From positions 1 to 64,000 of the forward strand of contig NZ_APNM01000010.1 in the NCBI RefSeq assembly GCF_040361335.1: DNA of 64,000 nt, given 5' to 3'. The position numbers were made by a program, and so were the translations under genes. The first letter of the stretch is position 1; the number at the start of each line of letters is the position of its first letter. The DNA comes from APNM01 sp040361335 (lineage in GTDB: Bacteria; Pseudomonadota; Gammaproteobacteria; Nevskiales; Salinisphaeraceae). The notes beneath the pieces are model-generated. The model was not told where the DNA came from and made no database searches. It saw only the letters and a list, made by a program, of their open reading frames with translations. Of this stretch, positions 8,655 through 17,522 are shown one piece after another.

Positions 8655-9521
8655 ATGCAGACAGCGGCACAGACACAGGACCTGGACGCCACCCTGCCGC
8701 GCGAGCGCACGGATGCCGTCCGCGCGTTGTGTGCCGCCCAGGACCCTCACAACGCGGACCATGACGTCGGCCCCACGCTGGCGTTCTATCAGCGTCGCTA
8801 CGTGCGGCCGCTGGCGGATTTCCGCGAGCTCACCGCCGACACCGTCGTCGCCGACATCGGCTGCGGCTACGGCTGGCTGGCCCTGGCGTTCGCGCTCGCC
8901 ACGCCGGCGCGCGTGATCGCCGTGGAGCCGGACGCCGAGCGTGTGCGCACCGGCCGGCGCGTGGCCGAGCTGCTCGGGGTCGCCGACCGCATCGACTGGC
9001 GCATCGGCGGCATCGACGACCTGCCGCTGCGCGACCGCGAGGCGGATGTCGTCTACTGCATCGAGGTGCTGGAGCATATCCGGCGCGACCCGCGCGGACC
9101 GCGCGAGCTCTGCCGGGTCTGCGACGACCTGCTGGTGGCGACCACGCCGAACCGGTGGTTCCCGGTCGTCGCCCATGACACCCGGCTACCCTTCTGCCAC
9201 ATGCTGCCGCGGCCGCTGCGGCGTCTGTACGCCCGCCTGGCCGGGCGTCTGGACCGCGAGCAGGGCAACCTGTTCTGGTCGCCGCCGGCGCTGGACCGCC
9301 GGCTGGCCGGCTTCCGGCGCGTGTCCGGTTTCCTGCACTACGCGTCGCTGGACCGGTACCTGGAGACCTTCCCCTACTACATGCCCTACGACCACGGGTA
9401 CTGGGAGCACGGCCCCGGCGGCAAGAAGCTGTTGTATTACCGCCTGCTCGCGCCCCTGGGCGGCGCCAGCCACTACTTCCTGCCGAACCTGGCCGGGGTG
9501 TTCCGGCGCGAGCGCGCCTAG
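8655..9521 (+). CDS. Class I SAM-dependent methyltransferase in the exopolysaccharide locus
   Basis: A 288-residue methyltransferase with SAM-binding DIGCGYGWLALAF (motif I, about residue 64) and an acidic VEPD loop, then IEVLEH. It is the only plus-strand gene within the polysaccharide locus. The ATG at 8655 is favoured over a TTG at 8628. The C-terminal half, rich in Tyr and Pro, is unlike small ubiquinone-type methylases and may bind a glycan or lipid-linked acceptor; O-methylation of the polymer is an inference. Its TAG stop interlocks with the opposing GT4 stop in the tetramer CTAG. Confidence 0.85.
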   Translation: MQTAAQTQDLDATLPRERTDAVRALCAAQDPHNADHDVGPTLAFYQRRYVRPLADFRELTADTVVADIGCGYGWLALAFALATPARVIAVEPDAERVRTGRRVAELLGVADRIDWRIGGIDDLPLRDREADVVYCIEVLEHIRRDPRGPRELCRVCDDLLVATTPNRWFPVVAHDTRLPFCHMLPRPLRRLYARLAGRLDREQGNLFWSPPALDRRLAGFRRVSGFLHYASLDRYLETFPYYMPYDHGYWEHGPGGKKLLYYRLLAPLGGASHYFLPNLAGVFRRERA

Positions 9522-10561
9522 CCCCGCGCGAGGATCGCGCGATACGCGTCGATGGTCCCGGCCGCGACCCGTGCCGGGTCGCCCCAGGCGCAGTCGCACC
9601 GCGCCGGCCGTTGTGGCCGCCGCGACCAGGCCAGGGCCGCCTCCAGGTCCCGCGCGTCGAGCGGCGGCTCGAACAGCCGCACCCAGTCCGGGCCGGTACG
9701 CTCCCGCAGCTCCCGCATGGCACCCCGGTCGGAGACCAGCACCGGCCGGTCGAAGGACAGCGCCAGCATCGCCGAGCCGGAGTTGAGGATGTCGCTGTAG
9801 GGCAGCACCACGACATCCGCCGCGTTCATGTAGTGCTGGATGTCGGCCTCGTCGACGAAGTCCGGGTGGAACCGGATGCGCCCGTCGCGTTCGGCGCCCG
9901 CCGCCACCGCCGCCGCCAGCCCGGGCGGCGTCGCCCGCCCGGCGATCACCAGCCGGCGGTCGCTGCCGGGCAGATCGTGGAAGGCGGCGATCAGGCCGGG
10001 CACGTTCTTGTAGCCGCGAATCGCCCCCAGGAACAGGCACACCCCCGTGTCTTCCGGCAGATCCAGCCGGGCGCGCGCCTCGGCACGCGACACCCGGTTG
10101 GGATAGATGTCGCGGTAATGGCCGTGCGGCACCACGAAATGGGGTCGGTCGCGGAGTTGCGGGAAGCGCGCGCGAATCAGGTCGCGGCCGGCGCGCGAGA
10201 AATGCAGGCAGCCGTCGACCCGGCGCAGGGAGGTCCGCCAGCACCAGGCCTCCAGGCGCGGATGCCAGCCCTCGTGGGATTTCGCGTTGTGGGCCGTCCA
10301 CACCACCCGCGCCCCGCGCCAGCGCGCCACATCCATGAGAACCAGCTCCGCCAGCGTGTACAGCAAGGCCCGCAACCGACTGCGCCGGGCCATGTGCTTT
10401 TCCGGCCAGTGGATATGGTAGATGTCGTAGCGCCGCGTCAGCAGCTTCCAGGGGGAGAACCGGTCGACCGTCACCCCGGCCGCCTCGATGGCGCGGAACA
10501 ACAGGTGGAACACGGGGTTGTCCCGGCGGATGTTGGCGTCGTGGCGGGAGATCACGCGCAT
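9518..10561 (-). CDS. Family 4-type glycosyltransferase
   Basis: A 347-residue GT-B fold glycosyltransferase. The C-terminal Rossmann half carries LFLGAIRGYKNVPGLIAAF and the donor-binding VVLPYSDILNSGSAMLALSF, where GSAMLALSFDRPVL corresponds to the GT4 EX7E region with the first Glu replaced. The N-terminal half contains IYHIHWPEKH, common in EPS GT4 enzymes. It probably adds a sugar to the repeat unit. The start overlaps the end of the polymerase gene by 10 bases. Confidence 0.87.
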   Translation of the reverse strand: MRVISRHDANIRRDNPVFHLLFRAIEAAGVTVDRFSPWKLLTRRYDIYHIHWPEKHMARRSRLRALLYTLAELVLMDVARWRGARVVWTAHNAKSHEGWHPRLEAWCWRTSLRRVDGCLHFSRAGRDLIRARFPQLRDRPHFVVPHGHYRDIYPNRVSRAEARARLDLPEDTGVCLFLGAIRGYKNVPGLIAAFHDLPGSDRRLVIAGRATPPGLAAAVAAGAERDGRIRFHPDFVDEADIQHYMNAADVVVLPYSDILNSGSAMLALSFDRPVLVSDRGAMRELRERTGPDWVRLFEPPLDARDLEAALAWSRRPQRPARCDCAWGDPARVAAGTIDAYRAILARG

Positions 10562-11919
10562 GGCCGGTCCCCTTCCGGATCGCCCGCCTGTGTCCGGCCG
10601 CCCGCGTCGGCGAGCAGGCGCGGGACCCGCGCGGACAGCGCCCGCGTCAGCGATAGCGACGAGAACAGCAGCATCAGCCAATAGATCGTCAGGCCGCGGA
10701 ACAGGCTGGATTCCGAGACATTGGACATCAGGATCGTGACGAACAGGGCGAGATGCAGCGCGGCGTTGCCGCGGTCGACCGCGGCGAGCCGGAGAATCTG
10801 CCGGAGATGGACGAGCGCGAAGCCCAGGAACAGGGCCACGCCGACGACGCCGGTCTCGTTGAGCAGGTCGACGTAGCCGTTGTGGGCCTGCCAGGGCAGC
10901 CAGTAGAGCTTCTCGGCGATCTCGCCGGAGGGTCCGGTGGTGCCGAGCCAGAAGCTGTCGTAACCGAAGCCCAGCAGCCAGTGCGATTGGATGTGCTCCC
11001 ACATCATCAGCCAGAGCTGGTCGCGGCTGGTGAGGGTGGGATCCTTGCCCACCGCCAGCGCGATCGGGGTCGTGATATCGGTCAGGGTGGGCAGGCGTTC
11101 CATGGCGAGGATGAACGCGAACAGCGGCACGACGAGCAGCACCAGCCCGGCGAGCAGGGCCGTCGGGAGCAGATAGCGGGCGCGGATCGGCGGCCGCGCG
11201 ACCAGCCATAGCAGGGGCGCGCTGACCACGAAGGTGAGCAGGCCGGTCTTGCCGCGCGACATCAGCAGGCAGAGCGTCGCCACGGCCAGCCCCGCCAGGC
11301 CGCGCGCGAGCGTGGTCCGGCCGGTGGCGAGCGCGTGCACCCAGAGCAGGCCGCCCGCGGCCGCCAGCGCCGCCAGCAGGTTCTTGGTGGAGCGCGCGCC
11401 GCGCCAGTACCCGGCGAACTCCCCGTCCGGCTCCTTGCCGATCTGCGGCAGGAACAGGGCCAGGAAGACGGAGACCACCAGCATCAGGGTGAAGGCGTTG
11501 CGCAGGAGGTCGGCGAAACGGCCCGGATACCAGCCCGCCACCAACGGGGTCAGTCCGATCAGCACCAGGCCGTAGAGCAGCACCAGCTTGCGGACGGTCA
11601 CGCCCGGGTAGGGCGACCAGAGCACGGACAGTGTCGCGTACGCGATGAAGACCAGCAGGAACGGGTTGATCCCCGGCAGCAGGGCCAGCGTGACCACCCG
11701 GCGGCGCCAGACGATGTAGGCGGCCAGCAGGAACAGGGGCATCCATTGCAGGCGCCGCAGCGTGCTGCCGCCCACGGCGTCGATATCGGTGCTGTCGTTG
11801 TTCCAGACGAGACCGTCGGGCAGGATCGAGAAGCACAGGGCGACGAAGATCACCCCGGTGGCCAGCAGCGCCAGGCGCGACGGCGTCCATGACGCCCGGA
11901 TTCGGCTATCAGGCGGCAT
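10552..11919 (-). CDS. O-antigen ligase/polymerase family membrane protein (Wzy-like)
   Basis: A 455-residue polytopic inner-membrane protein with about 11-12 hydrophobic helices. A large periplasmic loop contains the Wzy_C-type region around residues 290-350 (LLGFGYDSFW and AHNGYVDLLNETG), the signature of O-antigen ligase/polymerase proteins. In this context it is the likely polymerase that joins lipid-linked repeat units in the periplasm. It overlaps the flippase gene upstream by 11 bases and the GT4 gene downstream by 10. Confidence 0.9.
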   Translation of the reverse strand: MPPDSRIRASWTPSRLALLATGVIFVALCFSILPDGLVWNNDSTDIDAVGGSTLRRLQWMPLFLLAAYIVWRRRVVTLALLPGINPFLLVFIAYATLSVLWSPYPGVTVRKLVLLYGLVLIGLTPLVAGWYPGRFADLLRNAFTLMLVVSVFLALFLPQIGKEPDGEFAGYWRGARSTKNLLAALAAAGGLLWVHALATGRTTLARGLAGLAVATLCLLMSRGKTGLLTFVVSAPLLWLVARPPIRARYLLPTALLAGLVLLVVPLFAFILAMERLPTLTDITTPIALAVGKDPTLTSRDQLWLMMWEHIQSHWLLGFGYDSFWLGTTGPSGEIAEKLYWLPWQAHNGYVDLLNETGVVGVALFLGFALVHLRQILRLAAVDRGNAALHLALFVTILMSNVSESSLFRGLTIYWLMLLFSSLSLTRALSARVPRLLADAGGRTQAGDPEGDRPCA

Positions 11920-13387
11920 CGGTCCGCTCCGGCGAGACCAGGCGCGCGACCGTGAACCGCCGCGCGGTCGGCTCCAGGGTCAACAGCAGCGTGCCCCAGA
12001 TCAGCCACATCCCGGCGGTGATTGCCAAGGGATGCCAGCCGACCAGCCAGGCCGTCCAGGCCGCCGCGGCCATGACGGCGGCACCGATCGCCGGCCGCAA
12101 CAGGCGCCGCAGCAGGCGGCTCGGCGATACCTTGGCCATGGTCAGGCTGGCGCTGAGTCGCGCCAGGATGCCGACGGCGTACGCCCCCAGGGCTCCCCAG
12201 GCGGCGCCCACCGGCGACTGCGTGACGGTCACGCCATAGATCACCGCCGGCACGAACACGAGGCTTTCCACGGTCTTGGCCGCGGCCTCCAGGTCGGTGC
12301 GCAGCACCGCCTTGAGCAGCGGATTCACCCCTCTGGAGAGGCCGCTCAGCAGGCCGACGAGGGCGAGTACCTCCAGGATCGGCGCCGCGGCGCGCCATTG
12401 CTCGCCGAACAGCAGCACGATGTAGAACTCGGCGCAGAAGTACAGCGGCAGATAGGCGGCGAGCAGCAGCCAGGCGATCAGGCCGAAGGAGTCCGCCCAC
12501 ACGGTCCCCAGCCGGCTGCGGTCGCGAACGATGGTCGCGGAATAGAAGGGGAACAGCGTGCGCGCGACGGAGGCGGCCAGCATGAGCTTCGGGATCGTCG
12601 AGATCCGGTGCGCGACCGTATAGATGCCGAGCGGCACCGCGCCGGTCTTGGCGCCGATGAACATCTTGTCGAACTGGCTGGTGATGGCGTTCATCACCGC
12701 CACGAACATGAGGTATTTGCCGAAGCCCAGGCTCTTGACCAGCGGCTCGCGGTCCAGGCGCAGGCGCGGCCGGGTCCGGTCCAGCGCATAGGAGAACAGC
12801 GCCCCCACGGCGGCGGCGGCGATCTGCCCCAGCACCAGGGCCCAGGCGGACTCCAGCAGCAGCGCCAGCGCCACGGTGGCCGCCAGCGCGACCGTGGCGA
12901 CGCCGACCTCGAACGTGGCGACCCATCGGAACGACAGCCGCTTCTCCAGCAGCATCAGGGTGGGGTTGTTCAGGGCGGTCAGCATCGGCACCGAGCCCAG
13001 CGCCAGGATCATCGGCACCAGATCCGGCTCGCCGTAGATCCACGAGGCCGGCCAGGCGAGCGCGGCGATCAGCAGGCCCAGGCCGGTCTTGATCAGGAGG
13101 TTGCCGGACCAGAGGCTGTGCAGCCAGCGTCGCCGCTCGGCCTCGTCCCGGTAGTCGTGCGCGATGAAGGCCTCCTTGAGGCCGAAATCGCCGAGCGCGC
13201 CGATCCCGAGCAGCACGGTCATGCACATGCTGAACAGGCCGAACTCGGCCGGCGTGAGAATGCGCGCCACGATCATCACGCGCAACAGGTTCAGGCCGTA
13301 GTCGCAGACGGTGGCGACCGTGGTCCACGCGAGGCCGGCGCTCAGGCCCTTGGTGGCCGGCGACGGCCGGGATTCTTCGCGGCTCAT
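11909..13387 (-). CDS. Oligosaccharide flippase (MOP superfamily, Wzx-like)
   Basis: A 492-residue polytopic protein with about 14 predicted membrane helices and the N-terminal pattern TVATVCDYGLNLLRVMIVARILTPAEFGLF of lipopolysaccharide flippases, quoted here by its key residues (N-L, R, L-P-E-F-G). It would flip undecaprenyl-linked repeat units to the periplasm for the adjacent polymerase. The start codon is separated from the sulfotransferase gene by 40 bases. Confidence 0.92.
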   Translation of the reverse strand: MSREESRPSPATKGLSAGLAWTTVATVCDYGLNLLRVMIVARILTPAEFGLFSMCMTVLLGIGALGDFGLKEAFIAHDYRDEAERRRWLHSLWSGNLLIKTGLGLLIAALAWPASWIYGEPDLVPMILALGSVPMLTALNNPTLMLLEKRLSFRWVATFEVGVATVALAATVALALLLESAWALVLGQIAAAAVGALFSYALDRTRPRLRLDREPLVKSLGFGKYLMFVAVMNAITSQFDKMFIGAKTGAVPLGIYTVAHRISTIPKLMLAASVARTLFPFYSATIVRDRSRLGTVWADSFGLIAWLLLAAYLPLYFCAEFYIVLLFGEQWRAAAPILEVLALVGLLSGLSRGVNPLLKAVLRTDLEAAAKTVESLVFVPAVIYGVTVTQSPVGAAWGALGAYAVGILARLSASLTMAKVSPSRLLRRLLRPAIGAAVMAAAAWTAWLVGWHPLAITAGMWLIWGTLLLTLEPTARRFTVARLVSPERTDAA

Positions 13388-13427
13388 GCCCGCGCGGCGC
13401 GTCGGTGGGGGAGTGTCCGGGGGCCGT

Positions 13428-14261
13428 TCACCATGGCAGGCGGCGTCCCAGCAACGCGGCCAGCTCCTCGTTGTACGGCCGGTAAAGACGCGCCAGCTCG
13501 TCCTTCTCGGACTGGCTCACGGGCACCGCCAGGCGCCGGTGATTCTTGATCGCGTCGGGCACGAAACGCCGGATCAGATGGCGCGCGGGATGGTTGGCCA
13601 GGCCGTAGCGAATCTCCAGGTTGCTGCGGCGGGCGTTGTGGCGCTTGTCGGTTCCGGCGGGCCGGAAATCGTCGCGTACCCCGATGTGCCGGAACACCTT
13701 CTGCAGCGTTGCCGGGGCATGGGCCGCGACGATGTCTTCCTCGTACACGAGGATCAGGAAACGTTCGCGCGGGATGTGCTCGAACCAGGCCTGCAGGTGC
13801 CGGGCGTACTGGCCCATCGACAGGATGCCGCGATGGGTGGCCGCCTCCAGGATGCCGGGCCGGCCCGGCAGGTAGCCGGCCGCGAGCAGGTGGTAATAGG
13901 CGGAGATCGCGCGCGTGACCGGGTCGCGCAGGCTCACGATCAGGCGCAGGTCGGGATAGGCCGTGCCCACCAGCCGCGGGATGTCCTCGTTGTGTCCGCT
14001 TTCGCGTCGCTCCTCCGGGGTAGTGTCCACCCAGAGATAGTTGGGCGTGAATTCGCCCATGGCGCGGATGCCCGGCGCGCGCGGCGGGAACTGGGCCTCG
14101 TACCATTCGAAGCCCAGCCGATAGCGGTCGCGCTTGTCGAAGAAGTGCAGTTCCTTCTCGCCCGGGGCGCCGATCTCCGGATGCTGGGTCGCCATGTGCG
14201 CCAGCCAGGTGGTGCCGGCCTTCTGCGCGCCCAGTACCAGGAATGTCGGTCTGCCCGCCAT
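13428..14261 (-). CDS. PAPS-dependent sulfotransferase
   Basis: A 277-residue sulfotransferase. The 5'-phosphosulfate-binding loop GAQKAGTTWLA is at residues 11-21 and the 3'-phosphate-binding motif SLRDPVTRAISAYYH is near residue 110. These match carbohydrate-type sulfotransferases that use PAPS. Because it lies between the EpsG-like ATPase and the flippase in one operon, it probably sulfates a sugar of the exopolysaccharide. Only 3 bases separate it from the upstream gene. Confidence 0.92.
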   Translation of the reverse strand: MAGRPTFLVLGAQKAGTTWLAHMATQHPEIGAPGEKELHFFDKRDRYRLGFEWYEAQFPPRAPGIRAMGEFTPNYLWVDTTPEERRESGHNEDIPRLVGTAYPDLRLIVSLRDPVTRAISAYYHLLAAGYLPGRPGILEAATHRGILSMGQYARHLQAWFEHIPRERFLILVYEEDIVAAHAPATLQKVFRHIGVRDDFRPAGTDKRHNARRSNLEIRYGLANHPARHLIRRFVPDAIKNHRRLAVPVSQSEKDELARLYRPYNEELAALLGRRLPW

Positions 14262-14264
14262 GGC

Positions 14265-14936
14265 CTAGAGGTCGTTGATCACGGCGCCCAGGGCGCGGGT
14301 GTCCATGGCCCGCAGGTCGTCCGCGATCCGGCGCAGGTCGGCCAGCCGGGTGCGTCCGCGCCGGGCCAGCAGCAGCGCCGCGTCGGCATGGGCGCACACG
14401 GCCTGCGCATCCGAGTACGCCAGGGCCGGCGGGGTGTCGATGACCACCTGGTCGCAGGTCTCGAACAGACGGGCGAACAGCCCGGCCGCATGCTGGCCGG
14501 TCAGGCATCCGATGCCGGCGGCCGGGTCCCGGCCCGCGGGGAGCAAGTGCAGACCGGGGATGTTCGCGACGGGGTGTATCACGTCGCGATCGGTCTCTTG
14601 CCGCAGGAATTCGGAGAGTCCGGGTGCCGGATCGGTGCCGAACAGCCGGTGCTGGCAGGGGGTGCGGAAGTCGGCGTCGATCAGGAGCGTGCCGCGGCCC
14701 GACAGCGCGAACAGGGTGGCCAGGTTGGCGGCCAGGAAGCTGCGGCCGTCGCCGGCCTCGGGGCTGACCACGGCCAGCGTGCGCGCGGTCCGGCCCTCGG
14801 CGCCGAGCGTGAGCCGCGTGGCGAGGGCGCGCAGGCGTTCCGTGAGCCGGCCCGCCGGCTCGTGCAGGACGACGATTGTCTCGGCGATCGATGCGCCGCC
14901 GTGCGTCGCCGGCTGTCGTGCCTCGTCGCGGCTCAT
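14265..14936 (-). CDS. EpsG/CpsD-like chain-length ATPase (BY-kinase family)
   Basis: A 223-residue cytoplasmic P-loop protein that works with the Wzz-type protein encoded just upstream. It has Walker A SPEAGDGRSFLAANLA near residue 58, Walker A' LLIDADFRTP and Walker B VVIDTPP. The usual Walker A lysine is arginine here (GDGRS); EpsG-like members from memory often have this, so it need not mean loss of function. No C-terminal tyrosine cluster is visible, so autophosphorylation of a Tyr tail as in Wzc is doubtful. ATGA overlap with the upstream gene. Confidence 0.85.
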   Translation of the reverse strand: MSRDEARQPATHGGASIAETIVVLHEPAGRLTERLRALATRLTLGAEGRTARTLAVVSPEAGDGRSFLAANLATLFALSGRGTLLIDADFRTPCQHRLFGTDPAPGLSEFLRQETDRDVIHPVANIPGLHLLPAGRDPAAGIGCLTGQHAAGLFARLFETCDQVVIDTPPALAYSDAQAVCAHADAALLLARRGRTRLADLRRIADDLRAMDTRALGAVINDL

Positions 14937-16342
14937 GATTTGGGCAACTCCCCCAGCAGGGGCAGGCCGAGCTCGCCCGTGACGTCCTCGCCGCCGCGCA
15001 CGCGGCGATCGGCGAACTCCACCAGGAGCGCGGTCGCCGAGGCGACGATCAGTCCCGCCACCAGGCCGATCAAGACCAGCAGCTTGCCGGGCAGACCCTC
15101 GGAGTGGATCGGCGGGGTCGCGGCGCTGATGACGGACAGGCCGGATTCCCGCAGTTCGCTGATGCCCTGGATGTTGTCGTAGCGATCCAGGGCCGTCTGG
15201 TAGAGCTGCTCGGCGACCTTCAGCTCGCGCACGTAGTGGGCGACCCGGTCGCGTTTCGCCTGGATGTCCATGAGATCGCGGCGCTCCGCGGCGATGGTTT
15301 CCTCCAGCGCCGCGATCTTCTCGGCCGCGGATCGCGTCTCGCCGCGCACGGCCCGGACATAGGCGTCGAGCGCCTCGCGCAACTGCCGGCGCACGCTGTC
15401 GATCTGGGCGTCCATCGACGTCATGCCGGGATGACGCGGACCGAGGGTCTCCTGGCGGTCCGCGCGCTGGGCCTCGAGTTGTGCCAGGCGGCTCCGGAGT
15501 TCCTGGATGTGCCGGTCGTCCGGGATCTCGGCCTGGGCGGCCAGTCCCCCGCCGTCGTCGCGCAGTTCCCGCAGGCGCCGCAGTCGCGCGAGCGCCGCGT
15601 CACGCCTGGCCTGCAGCTCGTTCAGCTTGAGGTTCAGGTCCTGCAGCCGCTCCGTGTCGGGCTGGCCGTCCTCGCGGATGTCGATCACGTCGCTTTCCTG
15701 CTGCGCCTCGGTGAGCCGCCGCTGCGCCTGCTCGACGTCCTCGCGCAGGCCGGCCAGGTACTCCCGGAACCGCTCCTGCCGGGCCCGGGCGGCCTCGGCC
15801 GCCATGCGCGCGTCGATGTCGCGATAGGCCTCGACGAAGGCGTTCGCGATCTCGGCGGCACGGCGCGGATCCTCCGCCGTGTAGCGGACATGCACGATCC
15901 GGCTCAGCTCGTCGGTCCGCAGATTGAACGATTCCCCGAGCCGGCCCGCGAGCCAATCCTTGAACGAATCCTCGTCGCTCGCCTCGAACGCTTTCCGGGC
16001 CTCGGGGTTCTCGGTCATGCCGAGGCGCTCGACCACGCCCAGCCGGACCTTCTTGCTTCGCAGCAGGTCGATGCGCGTGGCCACCTGGCTGGCGGCCAGG
16101 TTCGACGGCAGGGACTGGCCGGTGACGGGGTCGTTGGTCTGGAAATCCAGCAGGATCGAGGCGCTCGCCGTGTAGCTGTCGGGCTTGAGCAGGGCCGCCA
16201 GCACGGCGAGCAGGAGGAAGGTACCCGTGACCGCGGCGATCAGGCGCCAGCGCGCGCGCAGGATGCGCCCGATCTGGGCCGGGGTCAGGGCGCTGTTCAG
16301 GCCCGGCACCAGGGGACGGTCGAGACGTTGCTCGGCGTCCAT
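14933..16342 (-). CDS. Polysaccharide chain-length determinant (Wzz/EpsF-like)
   Basis: A 469-residue inner-membrane protein with a Wzz domain. A membrane helix at about residues 33-52, a long periplasmic coiled coil (about 150-400, rich in Glu, Arg, Gln and Leu heptads) and a second helix near 415-440 are visible. It lacks the fused kinase domain of Wzc; the separate ATPase gene follows with an ATGA overlap. It sets polymer length and connects synthesis to the outer-membrane exporter. The start overlaps the exporter stop by one base (TGATG). Confidence 0.93.
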   Translation of the reverse strand: MDAEQRLDRPLVPGLNSALTPAQIGRILRARWRLIAAVTGTFLLLAVLAALLKPDSYTASASILLDFQTNDPVTGQSLPSNLAASQVATRIDLLRSKKVRLGVVERLGMTENPEARKAFEASDEDSFKDWLAGRLGESFNLRTDELSRIVHVRYTAEDPRRAAEIANAFVEAYRDIDARMAAEAARARQERFREYLAGLREDVEQAQRRLTEAQQESDVIDIREDGQPDTERLQDLNLKLNELQARRDAALARLRRLRELRDDGGGLAAQAEIPDDRHIQELRSRLAQLEAQRADRQETLGPRHPGMTSMDAQIDSVRRQLREALDAYVRAVRGETRSAAEKIAALEETIAAERRDLMDIQAKRDRVAHYVRELKVAEQLYQTALDRYDNIQGISELRESGLSVISAATPPIHSEGLPGKLLVLIGLVAGLIVASATALLVEFADRRVRGGEDVTGELGLPLLGELPKS

Positions 16343-17307
16343 CAGAAAATCCGCTCCTTGACGAAGATCACGTCTTCCGGCCGGACGCAGTCCGTGAGCG
16401 CCGGTTCGAAGGTGCGTAGTTGTCCCTGGTCGTCGCGCCGGCGGATCTCCAGGCGTTCCCGCGAGCCCCGCTCGTTGACGCCGCCGCCCACCGACAGGGC
16501 CTGCATCACGGTCATCCCCGGGCGCAGGGGGTAAGCGTCGGGGCGCCGGACCTCGCCGTAGATGTAGAACAGTTCCGCCTGGGGCACGAAGACGATATCG
16601 CCCCCGCCGAGCGGCCGGGCGGCGCCGCGGCCGCCTTCACCCGATACCAGCGCGTCGAGATCGAAGCTCACCCGGCCTTCTCCGGCATGTTTGACGATGA
16701 TCCGCCGGGCGCCGGTCTCGGTGATGCCGCCGGCCAGGGCGATCGCGTCCAGCACGGTCGTGCGTGTTTCCAGGGGATAGCGCCCGGGTTTCTGGACCTC
16801 GCCCAGCACGGCGACCTGATGGCTGCGGTACGAGTCGACCGTGATATTCACCTGCGGCGCGTCGAAATAGTCGCCGGTGCGGTAGGCCGCCGCCACGGCC
16901 CGGCCCGCCTCGGCCGGGGTCATGCCGCCGATCCATATCTCGCCGATCAGCGGCAGCGTCACGGCGCCGCCGGCGGAGATCAGGGCCGTCGTCTCCATGT
17001 CCGGCTGTCCGTGGACGGTCATGCGGATCCGGTCGCCCTCGCCCAGCAAGAGACCGGGGCGGGCGGGGGGCGGCACGGCCGGTATTCCGTCCGCCGGGCT
17101 CTCGGCGGCGGTGCGTGCGGTGATGTCGCATGCCGGCGCGGTCTCGTCGGTGGTCGCGCACCCGCCCAGCCACAGCGCGCAGAGCATGGCACCGACCGCG
17201 TGGATACGCGGACGCGCCGTCGCCGGAGAGTGGTCTGGTTCAGGATGCAATGCCGGATGCTCGGGGCAGGAGTGGATCGGTGCGGGCCGGTATCCCGATC
17301 CCGGCAT
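16342..17307 (-). CDS. Polysaccharide export lipoprotein (Wza/EpsE-like)
   Basis: Outer-membrane polysaccharide export protein. It contains a lipobox LWLGGC, the poly-export domain (GEGDRIRMTVHGQPDM, then ISAGGAVTLPLIGEI) and two SLBB-like repeats (VLGEVQKPGRYP and YGEVRRPDAYPLRPGMTV). The start is uncertain. ATG at 17307 gives a 49-residue lead before the lipobox; a TTG at 17250 gives a more normal 30-residue signal; ATG at 17187 is too close to the lipobox. It is the first gene of the minus-strand exopolysaccharide operon and is divergent from the PrpF-like gene. Confidence 0.88.
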   Translation of the reverse strand: MPGSGYRPAPIHSCPEHPALHPEPDHSPATARPRIHAVGAMLCALWLGGCATTDETAPACDITARTAAESPADGIPAVPPPARPGLLLGEGDRIRMTVHGQPDMETTALISAGGAVTLPLIGEIWIGGMTPAEAGRAVAAAYRTGDYFDAPQVNITVDSYRSHQVAVLGEVQKPGRYPLETRTTVLDAIALAGGITETGARRIIVKHAGEGRVSFDLDALVSGEGGRGAARPLGGGDIVFVPQAELFYIYGEVRRPDAYPLRPGMTVMQALSVGGGVNERGSRERLEIRRRDDQGQLRTFEPALTDCVRPEDVIFVKERIF

Positions 17308-17522
17308 GCCGGGCAGCGCGGTCGACGCCCATGCCGCCCGGGAAAGCGGCCGCGACCTCACATGCGTGCACCTTGCCCACCAGGATAATGATTCTATCCA
17401 TCCCCCCGCATCGGGAGCGTACAATCGGCGGTTTCATACTGCAACGGATTGTCCGTGGTGGCCCTCGAAGTCCCAGTATGGCAGGAACCGATGCCCGGCG
17501 GGTGCCCTGCCGCGTGCCGGTC

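Noticed and set aside
14265..14936. Loss of Walker A lysine in the EpsG-like protein as a sign of an inactive enzyme
   Set aside because: Arginine at this position is, as far as I recall, frequent in EpsG-like proteins, and other motifs are intact.
4212..17307. PEP-CTERM/exosortase system
   Set aside because: The EPS genes resemble that type, but no exosortase or PEP-CTERM protein is present in the window.
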